This document shows, piece after piece, positions 43,597 through 52,235 of a DNA stretch of 64,000 nt (position 1 is its first letter; every line of letters begins with the position of its first letter). The notes under the pieces were generated by a model. The model searched no databases, was not told where the DNA came from, and saw only the letters and a program-made list of their open reading frames with translations. Both the position numbers and the translations under genes were made by a program. The DNA comes from SHLQ01 sp964451305 (GTDB taxonomy: Bacteria > Actinomycetota > Acidimicrobiia > Acidimicrobiales > SHLQ01), in NCBI GenBank assembly GCA_964451305.1, contig CAYVHV010000006.1, positions 1 through 64,000 on the forward strand, given 5' to 3'.

Positions 43597-44847
43597 CTAC
43601 TCGGGAGCGTTAACCGAGGTGAACCCGGTGAAGGGCTGGAGTACGTCGGGGACAGCGAACGAGCCGTCGGCTTGCTGATAGTGCTCCATCAAGAACAGCA
43701 ACATACGGCCCACGGCACACGCCGTGCCGTTGAGCGTGTGCACGAACTCGGTGCCCTTCTCGCCTTTGGCGCGAGTGCCGAGGCGGCGCGCTGAGTAGTC
43801 GGTGTAGTTCGAACACGACGTGAGCTCGCGATATGCACCTTCGCTCGGAAGCCAGACTTCGCAGTCGTACTTCTTCGCGGCCGGGTTGCCGAGGTCGCCA
43901 GCAGCGACATTGATCACGCGATACGGGAGGCTGAGATCATCGAGTATCTCCCGTTCGATCTCGAGCAGCATCTCGTGTTCTTCCCACGATTTTGCTGGGT
44001 CGCTCCAGATGAACATCTCGACCTTGTCGAACTGGTGGACTCGGAAGATGCCCGTCGTGTCTTTGCCGTACGTGCCGGCCTCGCGGCGGAAACACGAGGA
44101 GAAGCCGGCGTAGCGCAGCGGCAGGTCAGCGAGGTCGAGGCGGTCGCCGCGGTGAAGGCCAGCGAGTGGAATCTCCGAGGTGCCGACGAGGTACAGGTCG
44201 TCCTCGGGGATTGCGTACACCTGGTGTTCGTCGGTTGGGAAGAACCCGGCGTCGATCATCATCTGCTCGCGAACGAGAACAGGGGGGACGGTCGGGATGA
44301 ATCCGCGAGCGACGAGCTTCTGCATCACCCATTGCACGAGAGCGAACTCGAGCAGGACCGCTTCGCGCTGGAGGTAAGCAAACCGTGAACCGCTGACATC
44401 GGCGCCCTTTTCGGTGTTGACCCATCCCATCGCTGCGCCGAACTCACCATGATCCAGCGGGGGAGGCGATGCTTGGTCGCCGACGGTCACGACCAACTCG
44501 AAGTCCTCTTCACCGCCAGCGGGAACCGACTCATGGGCCGGGTTCGGGACCTGGAGAACGAGCGCGTCGACCGCTGATTGAAGCTCGGTCAAGCCGGCTT
44601 CCTTATCCTTCAGTTCGTTCTTGAGGACGTTGGCTGCCTCGATCTTCGCGGGCCGCTCATCGGGCGACGCTTGGCCGATCTCCTTGGAGACGGCATTCGA
44701 CTGACCTCGTAGCTCTTCGACCTCGGTGAGCATGGTCCGCCGGTTCTGTTCGGCAGTGGCCAACTCGTCGAGTTGTTCAGCGGTAGCACCCTTCAGAATG
44801 GCGCCCGCACGGTAGGTCTCGTCGTCAAGAAGTCGAAGATTTATCAC
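43597..44847 (-). CDS. serS: Seryl-tRNA synthetase
   Basis: This is a class II aminoacyl-tRNA synthetase that charges tRNA-Ser. The N-terminal 110 residues form the long antiparallel coiled-coil arm that holds the tRNA. The catalytic part has motif 1 (GFIPTVPPVLVREQMM), motif 2 (FSSCFRREAGTYGKDTTGIFRVHQFDKVEMF) with TSEIPL before it, and motif 3 (NGTACAVGRMLLFLMEHYQ). The length of 416 residues is normal. It is divergent from the methyltransferase gene with 24 bases between. Confidence 0.97.
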   Translation of the reverse strand: MINLRLLDDETYRAGAILKGATAEQLDELATAEQNRRTMLTEVEELRGQSNAVSKEIGQASPDERPAKIEAANVLKNELKDKEAGLTELQSAVDALVLQVPNPAHESVPAGGEEDFELVVTVGDQASPPPLDHGEFGAAMGWVNTEKGADVSGSRFAYLQREAVLLEFALVQWVMQKLVARGFIPTVPPVLVREQMMIDAGFFPTDEHQVYAIPEDDLYLVGTSEIPLAGLHRGDRLDLADLPLRYAGFSSCFRREAGTYGKDTTGIFRVHQFDKVEMFIWSDPAKSWEEHEMLLEIEREILDDLSLPYRVINVAAGDLGNPAAKKYDCEVWLPSEGAYRELTSCSNYTDYSARRLGTRAKGEKGTEFVHTLNGTACAVGRMLLFLMEHYQQADGSFAVPDVLQPFTGFTSVNAPE

Positions 44848-44871
44848 CTTCTGAGACTATCGTCCTGAGCA

Positions 44872-45534
44872 ATGGGCTTGAACGAACTTGCGAACGCACC
44901 TGGAACTCAACCGGTGCCTCCAAAACCTGAAGTCGCTTCAGAGATCCGAACGCTGACGCTGAAGATTGCGTTCGACAACGAATGGACCGAGGAGACATCG
45001 GCATGGATCACCGATCTGTTCGACGGAATGGCCGACGACTGGACGGCTGGGCACGACAACCCCGACCGAGATTTGCTGCTGCACGACGCGCTCGATCGAG
45101 GTCGTGATGGCTATCCGATTGCCGGAGAGAGGGTCCTCGAACTCGGTTCGGGTACAAGCCTTGGTACGCGCGAACTGGCGAGGCGCTTCGACGATGTCGT
45201 GGCGCTCGACCGGTCGCACGGCATGTTGGAGAACGCGCCGCCTGAGTACGGCCCGAGGGTGCTCGGTGATTCCGCGGCACTGCCCATCCAATCCAGCTCG
45301 ATCGATGTGCTCGTTCTGGTGAACATGTTTCTTTTTCCGAGTGAAGCCGACCGCGTGCTAGCTCCGAGCGGATCGATCGTGTGGATCAATACCTTCGGTG
45401 AGAACACGCCGATTCATCTCACCGCCGAAGAGGTGCATGACGCCATGCCCGGCGACTGGAAGGTCACTCACAGCCGAGCAGGAACCGGCACCTGGGCAGT
45501 AGCCCGCCGCCCCCTCCCTCCAACAGAAATTTGA
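44872..45534 (+). CDS. SAM-dependent methyltransferase
   Basis: This 220-residue class I methyltransferase has motif I VLELGSGTSLGTREL, followed by DDVVALDRSHGML (motif post I), VLGDSAALP (motif II) and VLVLVNMFLFPSEADRVLAPSGSIVW (motif III region). The substrate cannot be told; the layout resembles small-molecule or quinone-type enzymes. Its last codons form part of a long hairpin with the downstream region. Confidence 0.8.
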   Translation: MGLNELANAPGTQPVPPKPEVASEIRTLTLKIAFDNEWTEETSAWITDLFDGMADDWTAGHDNPDRDLLLHDALDRGRDGYPIAGERVLELGSGTSLGTRELARRFDDVVALDRSHGMLENAPPEYGPRVLGDSAALPIQSSSIDVLVLVNMFLFPSEADRVLAPSGSIVWINTFGENTPIHLTAEEVHDAMPGDWKVTHSRAGTGTWAVARRPLPPTEI

Positions 45535-45574
45535 AGAGTTATGGTCCTGACAGGACCAGCATCCTTCAAATTTC
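45526..45574. terminator. Composite bidirectional hairpin between convergent genes
   Basis: GAAATTTGAAG (45526-45536) pairs exactly with CTTCAAATTTC (45564-45574), enclosing an inner GGTCC-TGACA-GGACC hairpin (45543-45557). The left arm includes the methyltransferase stop, and the guaB stop lies 12 bases beyond the right arm. The AT-rich outer arms supply T tracts in both directions, which fits a two-way terminator. Confidence 0.65.
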
Positions 45575-45585
45575 GGTTTGCACTG

Positions 45586-47061
45586 CTATTCGTCTCGCAT
45601 GACGGCGACGTCGTGGGGGTGGCTTTCTCGCAGGCCGGACTGGGTGATGCGGACGAGTCGGCTGCGGGTACGGAGCTCGGAAATATCGGCGGCCCCGGCA
45701 TACCCCATTCCAGAGCGAAGGCCACCAGCCATTTGGCCGATGAGGTCAGAGATTGAACCGGCGTAGCGCACACGGGCTTCGACGCCCTCGGCAACATGTT
45801 TGCCGGGGGCCTGGCCGGATCCGTAGCGGTCGGCAGCGCGGCCTCGCATCGCTCCGGCTGAACCCATGCCTCGGTACGTCTTCCACATCGCGCCATCGAC
45901 GAGCTCGAGTTCGCCCGGTGCTTCGTCGGTTCCAGCGAGGAGGTTGCCGACCATTACCGCATGTGCGCCTGCGGCGAAACATTTGACGATGTCGCCAGAA
46001 GTGACGACTCCACCGTCGGCGATGATTGGGACGTTCAATTCCTTTGCGGCTTGAGCACATTCATAGATGGCGCTCATCTGTGGCATGCCAGCGCCAGCAA
46101 CAATTCGGGTGGTGCAGATACTGCCCGCACCGACGCCGACCTTGACTGCATCAGCGCCCGCTTCGACGAGGGCTTCGACGCCCTCGGCGGTCACCACGTT
46201 GCCGCCGACGACCACGATCTCGGGCCAGCCCTTCTTGATGGTACGAACGGCGTCGATCACGCCTGCGGTGTGACCGTGTGCGGTATCGATGACGAGCATG
46301 TCGACACCGGCTTCGGCGAGAAGCTCGGTTCGCTCGAGGACATCGGTAACTCCAACCGCAGCGCCGACACGAAGACGGCCAGCGGAGTCGAGACTCGCGA
46401 GGGGCTTTTCGATGCGCTTGTCGATGTCTTTCACGGTGATGAGACCGGCGAGGACGCCGTCATCGTCGACCAGCGGCAGCTTCTCGATGCGATGCTCGTG
46501 CAGGATGGCCTTGGCCTCTTCGAGCGTGGTCCCGGTCTTGGCAGTGACGAGGTTGTCACTCGTCATGAAATCGGTGACGGGCCGATCGAACTCGTCTTCG
46601 GTACAAAAACGGATATCGCGGTTTGTCAGGATGCCGACGAGCGTGCCGTCGTCCTCACAGATCGGGACACCACTGATCTTGTGGGTCGCCATCAGGTTCT
46701 CGGCGTCGTTCAACGTGGCAGCAGGACTCAGCGAGATCGGGTTGGAGATCATTCCGGCCTGCGCCCGCTTCACCAGGTCGACCTGGTGGGCTTGCTCGGC
46801 GGGGGACAAGTTGCGATGAAGGATGCCGATGCCGCCTTCGCGGGCCATCGAGACGGCGAGTGGAGCTTCGGTGACCGTGTCCATCGCTGCTGACATCAGC
46901 GGTACACGCAGTTCGATTCCGCCGATGGTCGTGCTGGTGTCGACCGAGTCTGGAAGAACTTCGCTGTAGCCGGGGACGACGAGTACATCGTCGAAGGTCA
47001 GCGCCTGACCGTTTGCGAAGAGGGCCTTGTTCGGGTCGAAAATATCATTTGTGGCTGCCAT
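45586..47061 (-). CDS. guaB: IMP dehydrogenase
   Basis: This enzyme oxidises IMP to XMP, the committed step of guanine nucleotide synthesis. The (beta/alpha)8 barrel is interrupted by two CBS domains (about residues 100-215, with SGVPICEDDGTLVGILTNRD and EKLPLVDDDGVLAGLITVKD). The catalytic loop GAGSICTTRIVAG carries the active Cys. Other hallmarks are FDDVLVVPGYS at the start, and YRGMGSAGAM with the AEGVEARV flap later. Its length of 491 residues is normal. Together with guaD this is one of two guanine-metabolism genes in the window, but they are 43 kb apart. Confidence 0.97.
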   Translation of the reverse strand: MAATNDIFDPNKALFANGQALTFDDVLVVPGYSEVLPDSVDTSTTIGGIELRVPLMSAAMDTVTEAPLAVSMAREGGIGILHRNLSPAEQAHQVDLVKRAQAGMISNPISLSPAATLNDAENLMATHKISGVPICEDDGTLVGILTNRDIRFCTEDEFDRPVTDFMTSDNLVTAKTGTTLEEAKAILHEHRIEKLPLVDDDGVLAGLITVKDIDKRIEKPLASLDSAGRLRVGAAVGVTDVLERTELLAEAGVDMLVIDTAHGHTAGVIDAVRTIKKGWPEIVVVGGNVVTAEGVEALVEAGADAVKVGVGAGSICTTRIVAGAGMPQMSAIYECAQAAKELNVPIIADGGVVTSGDIVKCFAAGAHAVMVGNLLAGTDEAPGELELVDGAMWKTYRGMGSAGAMRGRAADRYGSGQAPGKHVAEGVEARVRYAGSISDLIGQMAGGLRSGMGYAGAADISELRTRSRLVRITQSGLRESHPHDVAVMRDE

Positions 47062-47137
47062 GAATGCACGTTAGTTGGTTCCGCGGCGCCTATGTCCAGC
47101 AGAGCTACCTGATGTGACAGATTTTGCTATCGACGGG

Positions 47138-47482
47138 TTACGAAAGCGCGATGCCAAGGAGGGCCGCACCAACGCCGAGGATCGTCGACGCGAGCACGTA
47201 CGTCGCCGCCTTTTCCGTCGTCGCTTCTCGATTGAGACGCTCCACCTGCGAGATAAACGTGGAGAACGTCGTGAGCGCACCGAGCCCACCAATAGCGGTG
47301 ATGATCGCCACGTCGGCCTCAGATGCACTGAGGATTCCGAAGAAAAATGAACCCACGACATTGACGATCAACGTGCCGACTAGTTGCCGGTTGAACTCGG
47401 CATCGAGGCCGGTGATGACAACCCGTAGAAACGTCCCGATCGACCCGGCGAGGAAAATTCCAATGGCGATAGTGAGAGTCAT
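47138..47482 (-). CDS. crcB: Fluoride channel CrcB/Fluc subunit (second copy)
   Basis: This 114-residue Fluc-type protein has four helices. Landmarks are GTFLRVVITG near residue 15, NVVGSFFFGIL, and GGLGALTTFSTFISQVERL, which carries the TTFSTF sequence of the fluoride pore and central Na site. The ATG at 47482 overlaps the stop of the first crcB by four bases. A longer frame to 47776 runs through that gene and is not credible. The two unlike copies probably form a heterodimer, as known for some Gram-positive Fluc pairs. Confidence 0.88.
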   Translation of the reverse strand: MTLTIAIGIFLAGSIGTFLRVVITGLDAEFNRQLVGTLIVNVVGSFFFGILSASEADVAIITAIGGLGALTTFSTFISQVERLNREATTEKAATYVLASTILGVGAALLGIALS

Positions 47483-47877
47483 GTTCGGCGCACCGCCGAT
47501 GGGGTAGGGGGAGCTTGAGGACCAGGTTGTATCCAGCCACTGACCGCGGCGAACGCGACAAATCCAGCGGCGAGGGACGCCAACAGGTAGACGATCGCAA
47601 GTGTTGACCGGCCGTCGTTGGTGAGCGACGCGACCTCGACGGTGAAGGTCGAGAATGTGGTGAGGCCACCGCAGAAACCAACGCCGAGGATCCGGCGCTG
47701 CGACCGAGTGCGCGTCGGCGAGCTGACGAGCGCGAGCAGAGCGCATCCAACGATGTTGACGACGAACGTCGCCCACGGAAACGAGGTACTTGGGAGCAGT
47801 TCGCCAACGCCGTATCGGGTGACTGCACCGACGGCTCCGCCGATGGCAATAAAAACAACATCGCCGCTGAGCTTCAT
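47479..47877 (-). CDS. crcB: Fluoride channel CrcB/Fluc subunit (first copy)
   Basis: This 132-residue protein has four helices. It opens with IAIGGAVGAVTRYGVG, continues with FPWATFVVNIVGCALLALV, and has the FCGGLTTFSTFTVEV pore motif. A short Pro-rich cytosolic tail follows the last helix. It is coupled to the second copy by an ATGA overlap. Only about 31 bases separate its start from the divergent pdxH start, so there is no room for a fluoride riboswitch. Confidence 0.9.
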   Translation of the reverse strand: MKLSGDVVFIAIGGAVGAVTRYGVGELLPSTSFPWATFVVNIVGCALLALVSSPTRTRSQRRILGVGFCGGLTTFSTFTVEVASLTNDGRSTLAIVYLLASLAAGFVAFAAVSGWIQPGPQAPPTPSAVRRT

Positions 47878-47908
47878 GTGCTCACCGTAGTGGGGCGTAG
47901 GTTTGCAT

Positions 47909-48547
47909 ATGGACTTGTCCGATCAGCGGATGCCCTACGAGGCCGAACGCATCGATTTCGATTCCCTGCCCGACGACCCGATCATCCAATTTGCAACGTG
48001 GTTTGGTGAGGCGCAGGCAAGTGCCGAGCCAGAGGCGTATGCGATGGTCGTGTCGACCGTCGACGCCGACGGCTGGCCAACCGGCCGGACGGTCTTGCTT
48101 CGACAATTCGATAAGGACGGGTTCGTCTTCTACACGAACTACGAGTCTGCGAAGGGTCAAGCGCTCGACGCCACCGGGCGTGCTGGCCTCACGTTTTACT
48201 GGGCGAGTCAACACCGTCAGATACACGTGTCTGGTGAGGTCAGCCGGCTGCGTGAAGAGGAATCGGATGCCTACTTCGCCAAGAGGCCGCGGGAAAGCCA
48301 ACTCGGAGCGTGGGCAAGCGACCAAAGCGCAGAGCTTTCCGGTCGTGAGGAGTTGGAAGAACGTCTCGAAGAAGTCACCGCGCTCTTCGAAGGTCGAGAC
48401 GTCGATCGGCCCGGGTTTTGGGGTGGATACCGAGTGGTGCCTCGATGGATCGAATTTTGGCAAGGTCAGCCAAACCGGTTGCACGATCGGATTCGCTACA
48501 TCGCCGAACCGTCAGGAAACTGGCGTCGGGCAATTCTCAACCCCTAG
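47909..48547 (+). CDS. pdxH: Pyridoxamine 5'-phosphate oxidase
   Basis: This FMN enzyme oxidises pyridoxine or pyridoxamine 5'-phosphate to pyridoxal 5'-phosphate. Features are AYAMVVSTVDADGWPTGRTVLLR, FVFYTNYESAKGQAL (FMN region), FYWASQHRQIHVSGEV and the C-terminal signature FWQGQPNRLHDRIRY. The ATG at 47909 is preferred to a TTG two codons upstream. The last codons read NP then TAG within the palindrome CTAG, which also serves as the stop of the convergent thioesterase-like gene. Confidence 0.93.
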   Translation: MDLSDQRMPYEAERIDFDSLPDDPIIQFATWFGEAQASAEPEAYAMVVSTVDADGWPTGRTVLLRQFDKDGFVFYTNYESAKGQALDATGRAGLTFYWASQHRQIHVSGEVSRLREEESDAYFAKRPRESQLGAWASDQSAELSGREELEERLEEVTALFEGRDVDRPGFWGGYRVVPRWIEFWQGQPNRLHDRIRYIAEPSGNWRRAILNP

Positions 48548-49272
48548 GGCGCCGTGGCCGTGACGGCGAATACAGCGCGGGTCTCGCCGGAATCGTCGTC
48601 GATGAGATGAAGGGATCGTCCTTCTGACGAGGTGACCGCAGTGAGGCGGTCGCCCGCCCGACATGGCGTTCGCCATTCGAGCTCGAGGCTGCACGGTCCG
48701 TCGAGATCGAGGAACTCCTCGGCCGCAGCGAGGTACGCGGTGTTGTTGACGTGCCCGAAGGCATCGCTGTCCGTTACTCGGAATGACCATGGTGCCGAGT
48801 GAAGAACGTCGGCGGGATTGGGGGACTTTGGGAGTCGCAGGCGAGCATCGACCCGCCGTCCATCCGTCGCCGGCAAATAGGTGGACGCGAACTCGTCGCC
48901 CCACGGAATTGGCTTGCCGGTTTCTGGATCGAGGTGAATCCAGATGGTCACTCCGTCGATAACCGCTCCCGATGCGCCCGAGATGGAAGTCCGGCGTTCC
49001 GCCCAGCGGCGCCCGGTTCCCGAACACCACGTCGAGAGCGTCAGGTCTTCTCGTGATTGCGCTGGGGTATCGACGGTGATGAGTGCTCGACGGGCGACCC
49101 ATGCCAAGCCGAGGTCACCAAATTCTGCGTCGTCGGTATCGTCGTTGCCGATGTCTTGAAGAAACCGGGCAATCGCATCGAACTGCATCTTTCCCGCTGG
49201 TGAACAGTCGTCGATCGAGACTCGGCGGGTGCCGGTGAATACTCGTCCCGTCGATGGTTCCGGTAGTAACAT
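48544..49272 (-). CDS. Acyl-ACP thioesterase-like protein
   Basis: This is a tandem hot-dog protein of the acyl-ACP thioesterase family. The first half has TRRVSIDDCSPAGKMQFDAIARFLQDIG and ITVDTPAQSREDLTLSTWCSGTGRRWAERR in the usual order, and the second half has the FGHVNNTAYLAAAEEFL element. The start is uncertain: the ATG at 49272 is used because the family begins shortly after it, but an in-frame GTG at 49326 or ATG at 49431 is possible. Actinobacteria are not plant-like fatty-acid releasers, so the substrate may be another acyl-thioester. It shares overlapping stop codons with pdxH. Confidence 0.75.
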   Translation of the reverse strand: MLLPEPSTGRVFTGTRRVSIDDCSPAGKMQFDAIARFLQDIGNDDTDDAEFGDLGLAWVARRALITVDTPAQSREDLTLSTWCSGTGRRWAERRTSISGASGAVIDGVTIWIHLDPETGKPIPWGDEFASTYLPATDGRRVDARLRLPKSPNPADVLHSAPWSFRVTDSDAFGHVNNTAYLAAAEEFLDLDGPCSLELEWRTPCRAGDRLTAVTSSEGRSLHLIDDDSGETRAVFAVTATAP

Positions 49273-49500
49273 GCTGGCGCCCGGACTGGTGTCGGAAGGG
49301 GACGGATCCGGGCTCGTAGCGTTCACGCTCGTGAATGTAGCCAAAACCGGCCCGAAACCCAGTTGTTCATACATGTAAGAAGAACGCGAACAATGCGTGG
49401 TACTAGCAAACCCTTGGAATGTCTGCTGCAAGAATAAGTGTTAATGCTGTATCCCCCGAAATCCGATCACTAACAACGACGGAAAAACAAGGACTCTCAG

Positions 49501-50082
49501 ATGTCGCACTCAACTTCAACGACCAAGACGAGCAAGCTCTCTCGGCTCGCAGCGCTCCTCTTTGTTATGGCGCTCATCGCTGCAGCGTGCGGCGGAGGTT
49601 CCGAGACGATCAGCCTCGGTGACGACGGTCTGGCCGCACCGGCGCCCGACGGTGACGTCGAGCTGGCAGAGTTGGCCGACCGTGTCGACTTCAACTATGA
49701 GAGTTTCGACGGCGAGCAGCTTTCGCTCTCCGGTCTCGGTGATCGCCCTGTGGTCCTGAACTTCTTTGCATCATGGTGCCCAACCTGCATTGCTGAGCTT
49801 CCCGACTTTGAGCGGGTGAGCCAAACATTCGCCGATGACGTCCAGTTCCTCGGCCTGTCCGTACAGGATCAGCCCGATCTGTCGCTCCAGCTTCTCGCAG
49901 AGACCGGCGTGACCTTCCCAACCGGTCTCGACACACCGGGCGACATCTTCTCGGCCTTCGGCGGCCTCGGTATGCCAACGACCGTCTTTATTACCGCCGA
50001 CGGCGAAGTCGCTAACGTCCACACCGGAGTTCTCACCGAAGAGTCGCTCACCGACGCGATCCTCGAAGATCTTCTGCCATAA
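49501..50082 (+). CDS. TlpA/ResA-like lipoprotein thiol-disulfide oxidoreductase
   Basis: This is an exported, lipid-anchored thioredoxin-fold protein. A basic N-terminus and hydrophobic core end in the lipobox IAAAC (Cys30). The redox site is NFFASWCPTCIAELP (Cys93 and Cys96), and the cis-Pro motif is GMPTTVFI. The 193 residues match small TlpA/ResA proteins. It is followed, after 47 bases, by ccdA, which would supply electrons across the membrane. Together they probably keep heme-binding or CuA cysteines reduced during cytochrome c or oxidase maturation. Confidence 0.9.
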   Translation: MSHSTSTTKTSKLSRLAALLFVMALIAAACGGGSETISLGDDGLAAPAPDGDVELAELADRVDFNYESFDGEQLSLSGLGDRPVVLNFFASWCPTCIAELPDFERVSQTFADDVQFLGLSVQDQPDLSLQLLAETGVTFPTGLDTPGDIFSAFGGLGMPTTVFITADGEVANVHTGVLTEESLTDAILEDLLP

Positions 50083-50129
50083 CCGTCCGCCTACCGCTTG
50101 AACTATCGAACTATCTCTGAGGAACCATC

Positions 50130-51059
50130 GTGATCGATTTACCACAATGGATTGTCTTTCCATTCGCTGCTGGCCTCATCGCTGCCTTCAACCCGTGTGG
50201 GTTTGCGATGTTGCCGACGTACCTGACCTACTTCCTCGGTCTCGACGATGGAGATGAGAACCCGTCGCTGTCGAAGGGCCTCGTACGAGGCGCCAAGGTC
50301 GGGCTCGCGCTGAGCCTCGGCTTTGTCACCGTCTTTGGCATCTTCGGTGTCTTGTTCGAACTCGTGCTTAGCGGTGGTGCTCGTGGAGCGGTCCAGAACT
50401 CGCTATGGATCGTGACTCTCGGTTCGGGTGTCCTCGTCCTCGTTCTCGGCATTGCGATGCTGCGTGGCTTCCAGCCGGTTCTGAACCTGCCGAAGGCAAA
50501 CATGGGTACGAGCAGCCGTGAGACTGGCTCGATGTACCTCTTCGGTGTGAGCTACGGCCTCGTGTCACTCGGCTGCACGATCGGTCCATTCCTCATCGCT
50601 GTTACCGGTTCCGTCGCTAACGCCGACACGCCAGGTGCATCGATTTGGGCGTTTCTCGCATACGCCGTCGGCATGGCTTCGGTCATCTTGTTCTTGACGA
50701 TGGCACTCGCCGCTGGCCGAAACAGCGTCGCCAACAAGATGCGCTCACTGTTGCCAAAGATCAACAAGGTCTCGGGGGGATTGCTCGTCGTTGCCGGCAT
50801 CTACTTGGTGTTCTACGGCAACTTCCAGCGTGACCCGATCAACAACAGCAACTTCGTCATCGAGGGCGTCGAGGAAGTTCAGGCATCGGTTGCCAACCTC
50901 TTCACCGGCAACCCCGGCACCATTGGCTTGGGCATGCTTGCGATCGTCGGCATCCTCTTGGTCGCAGCCAAGGTCCGAAAGGGATCGAAGGTCGAGCCTG
51001 CCGAGTCGGCGCCAACCACCACCCCAGCAGCCAACGCTGAGGAGCTCGCAGACGCCTAA
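50130..51059 (+). CDS. ccdA: CcdA-like transmembrane electron transporter
   Basis: This is a CcdA/DsbD-beta type protein with about seven helices. The two redox cysteines sit in AAFNPCGFAMLPTYLTYFLG (helix 1) and SLGCTIGPFLIAV (helix 4), each in the expected place. The C-terminal region past the sixth helix is longer than minimal CcdA (309 residues) and ends in a Thr/Pro/Ala-rich tail. It is coupled by position to the TlpA-like lipoprotein gene. Electrons come from cytosolic thioredoxin. Confidence 0.9.
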   Translation: MIDLPQWIVFPFAAGLIAAFNPCGFAMLPTYLTYFLGLDDGDENPSLSKGLVRGAKVGLALSLGFVTVFGIFGVLFELVLSGGARGAVQNSLWIVTLGSGVLVLVLGIAMLRGFQPVLNLPKANMGTSSRETGSMYLFGVSYGLVSLGCTIGPFLIAVTGSVANADTPGASIWAFLAYAVGMASVILFLTMALAAGRNSVANKMRSLLPKINKVSGGLLVVAGIYLVFYGNFQRDPINNSNFVIEGVEEVQASVANLFTGNPGTIGLGMLAIVGILLVAAKVRKGSKVEPAESAPTTTPAANAEELADA

Positions 51060-51085
51060 GGCGAGCGAACAAAACTCTTCTGTAC

Positions 51086-51122
51086 AACTCCCCATCGCAC
51101 CCACGGGTTGCGGTGGGGAGTT
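51086..51122. terminator. Strong intrinsic terminator
   Basis: AACTCCCCATCGCA (51086-51099) pairs with TTGCGGTGGGGAGTT over 14 positions with one G-U pair and a CCCACGGG loop. It lies between the convergent ccdA and orn genes, 11 bases from the orn stop, and probably serves both. Confidence 0.85.
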
Positions 51123-51132
51123 CGTCGTTTAG

Positions 51133-51714
51133 CTACGGCTGAGCTGTGTGCTCGCTCTGGTCTGTCTGCTCGATCTGCATGGCGGGCAGAAATACGGCTT
51201 GACGGTAGTAGACGAGCTCATCGATTGATTCACGAATGTCATCGAGCGCGCGGTGGCTCAAGCCCTTTTCTGGAGCTGCAGCGAGGACTCCCGGGTACCA
51301 ACGACGCGTCAGTTCCTTGATCGTCGACACGTCGACCGAGCGGTAGTGCAGGAACTCTTCGATCTCGGACGCGTACCGTGCGAGGAACCGACGGTCGGTG
51401 CCGATGGAATTACCGCAGAGCGGCACGGTTCGCTCTTCGGAAATGTGTTCCTTGAGGAATGCCATCGTTTCGGCGATTGCATCGTCCAGGCTGACCGTCG
51501 ACGCTTCGATCTGGGCAAGGAGGCCGGACTTTATGTGCATCTTTCGCACGAAGTCATCCATCTCGGCCATTGCTTCTTCGGGTTGATGGATCACCAGGTC
51601 AGGGCCGACTGCAATGATCTCGAGATCGTCGTTTGTGAGGATTGTCGCGATCTCGACGATCACGTGACGATCGGGGTCGAGGCCGGTCATTTCGAGATCC
51701 ATCCAAGCGAGCAT
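51133..51714 (-). CDS. orn: Oligoribonuclease
   Basis: This DEDDh 3'-5' exonuclease clears two- to five-base RNA fragments, including pGpG. The motif MLAWMDLEMTGLD gives Asp6 and Glu8, CGNSIGTDRRFLARY gives the second Asp, and the H-x4-D pair is in SHRALDDIRESI. Its 193 residues are normal, with a slightly long acidic end. It is divergent from dut with 42 bases between. Confidence 0.95.
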   Translation of the reverse strand: MLAWMDLEMTGLDPDRHVIVEIATILTNDDLEIIAVGPDLVIHQPEEAMAEMDDFVRKMHIKSGLLAQIEASTVSLDDAIAETMAFLKEHISEERTVPLCGNSIGTDRRFLARYASEIEEFLHYRSVDVSTIKELTRRWYPGVLAAAPEKGLSHRALDDIRESIDELVYYRQAVFLPAMQIEQTDQSEHTAQP

Positions 51715-51756
51715 CGGGCTAGGTTAGCCAGCGGTCATGGTCCTAAGGTTCTTTCC

Positions 51757-52212
51757 GTGCTCAAGATTCCACTGAAACGACTCGATTCCGATCTCGCGGC
51801 CCCGAAGTACGCGACCGAGGGCGATGCAGGCGCCGATCTGGTAGCTGCCGAGGCGGTCACCTTGCCACCGGGGGGAGGGCGTGCGCTCGTCTCGACCGGT
51901 ATGGCCATCGCAATTCCGCTGGGTTATGCCGGGTTCATCCAACCGCGCTCAGGTCTTGCCTACCGCAATGGCGTTACCTGCCTCAACACGCCTGGCTTGA
52001 TCGATTCTGGCTATCGAGGTGAGCTCAAGGTGCTTCTGGTGAACACCGATCCGACCGAGCCATTCGAGATCTCCCGTGGCGACCGAATTGCGCAACTCGT
52101 AATCCAGCGTGTCGAGCATGCCGAATTCGTTGATGTCGATGAACTCCCGGCAGATTCGGTTCGCGGCGAGGGTGGCTTTGGGTCGACCGGCGTCGCGAGC
52201 TCCGGCGAGTAG
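51757..52212 (+). CDS. dut: dUTP diphosphatase (dUTPase)
   Basis: This trimeric enzyme hydrolyses dUTP to dUMP. The five motifs are recognisable: DAGADLVAAE (1), PRSGLAYR (2), NTPGLIDSGYRGELKVLLVN (3), RGDRIAQLVIQ (4) and EGGFGSTG (5). The GTG at 51757 is chosen, because it follows CTAAGG and lands just before the conserved LKIPLKRLD. A longer frame reaching back to 51253 lies inside orn and is spurious. Length 151 residues is normal. Confidence 0.95.
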   Translation: MLKIPLKRLDSDLAAPKYATEGDAGADLVAAEAVTLPPGGGRALVSTGMAIAIPLGYAGFIQPRSGLAYRNGVTCLNTPGLIDSGYRGELKVLLVNTDPTEPFEISRGDRIAQLVIQRVEHAEFVDVDELPADSVRGEGGFGSTGVASSGE

Positions 52213-52235
52213 ATGGTTCTGGCGGCTGGCCAGCC

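Noticed and set aside
47878..47908. Fluoride riboswitch before crcB
   Set aside because: Only about 31 bases are available and no pseudoknot-like pattern is present.
51253..52212. 319-residue frame containing dut
   Set aside because: The first 168 residues are antisense to orn; only the part from the GTG at 51757 is dUTPase.
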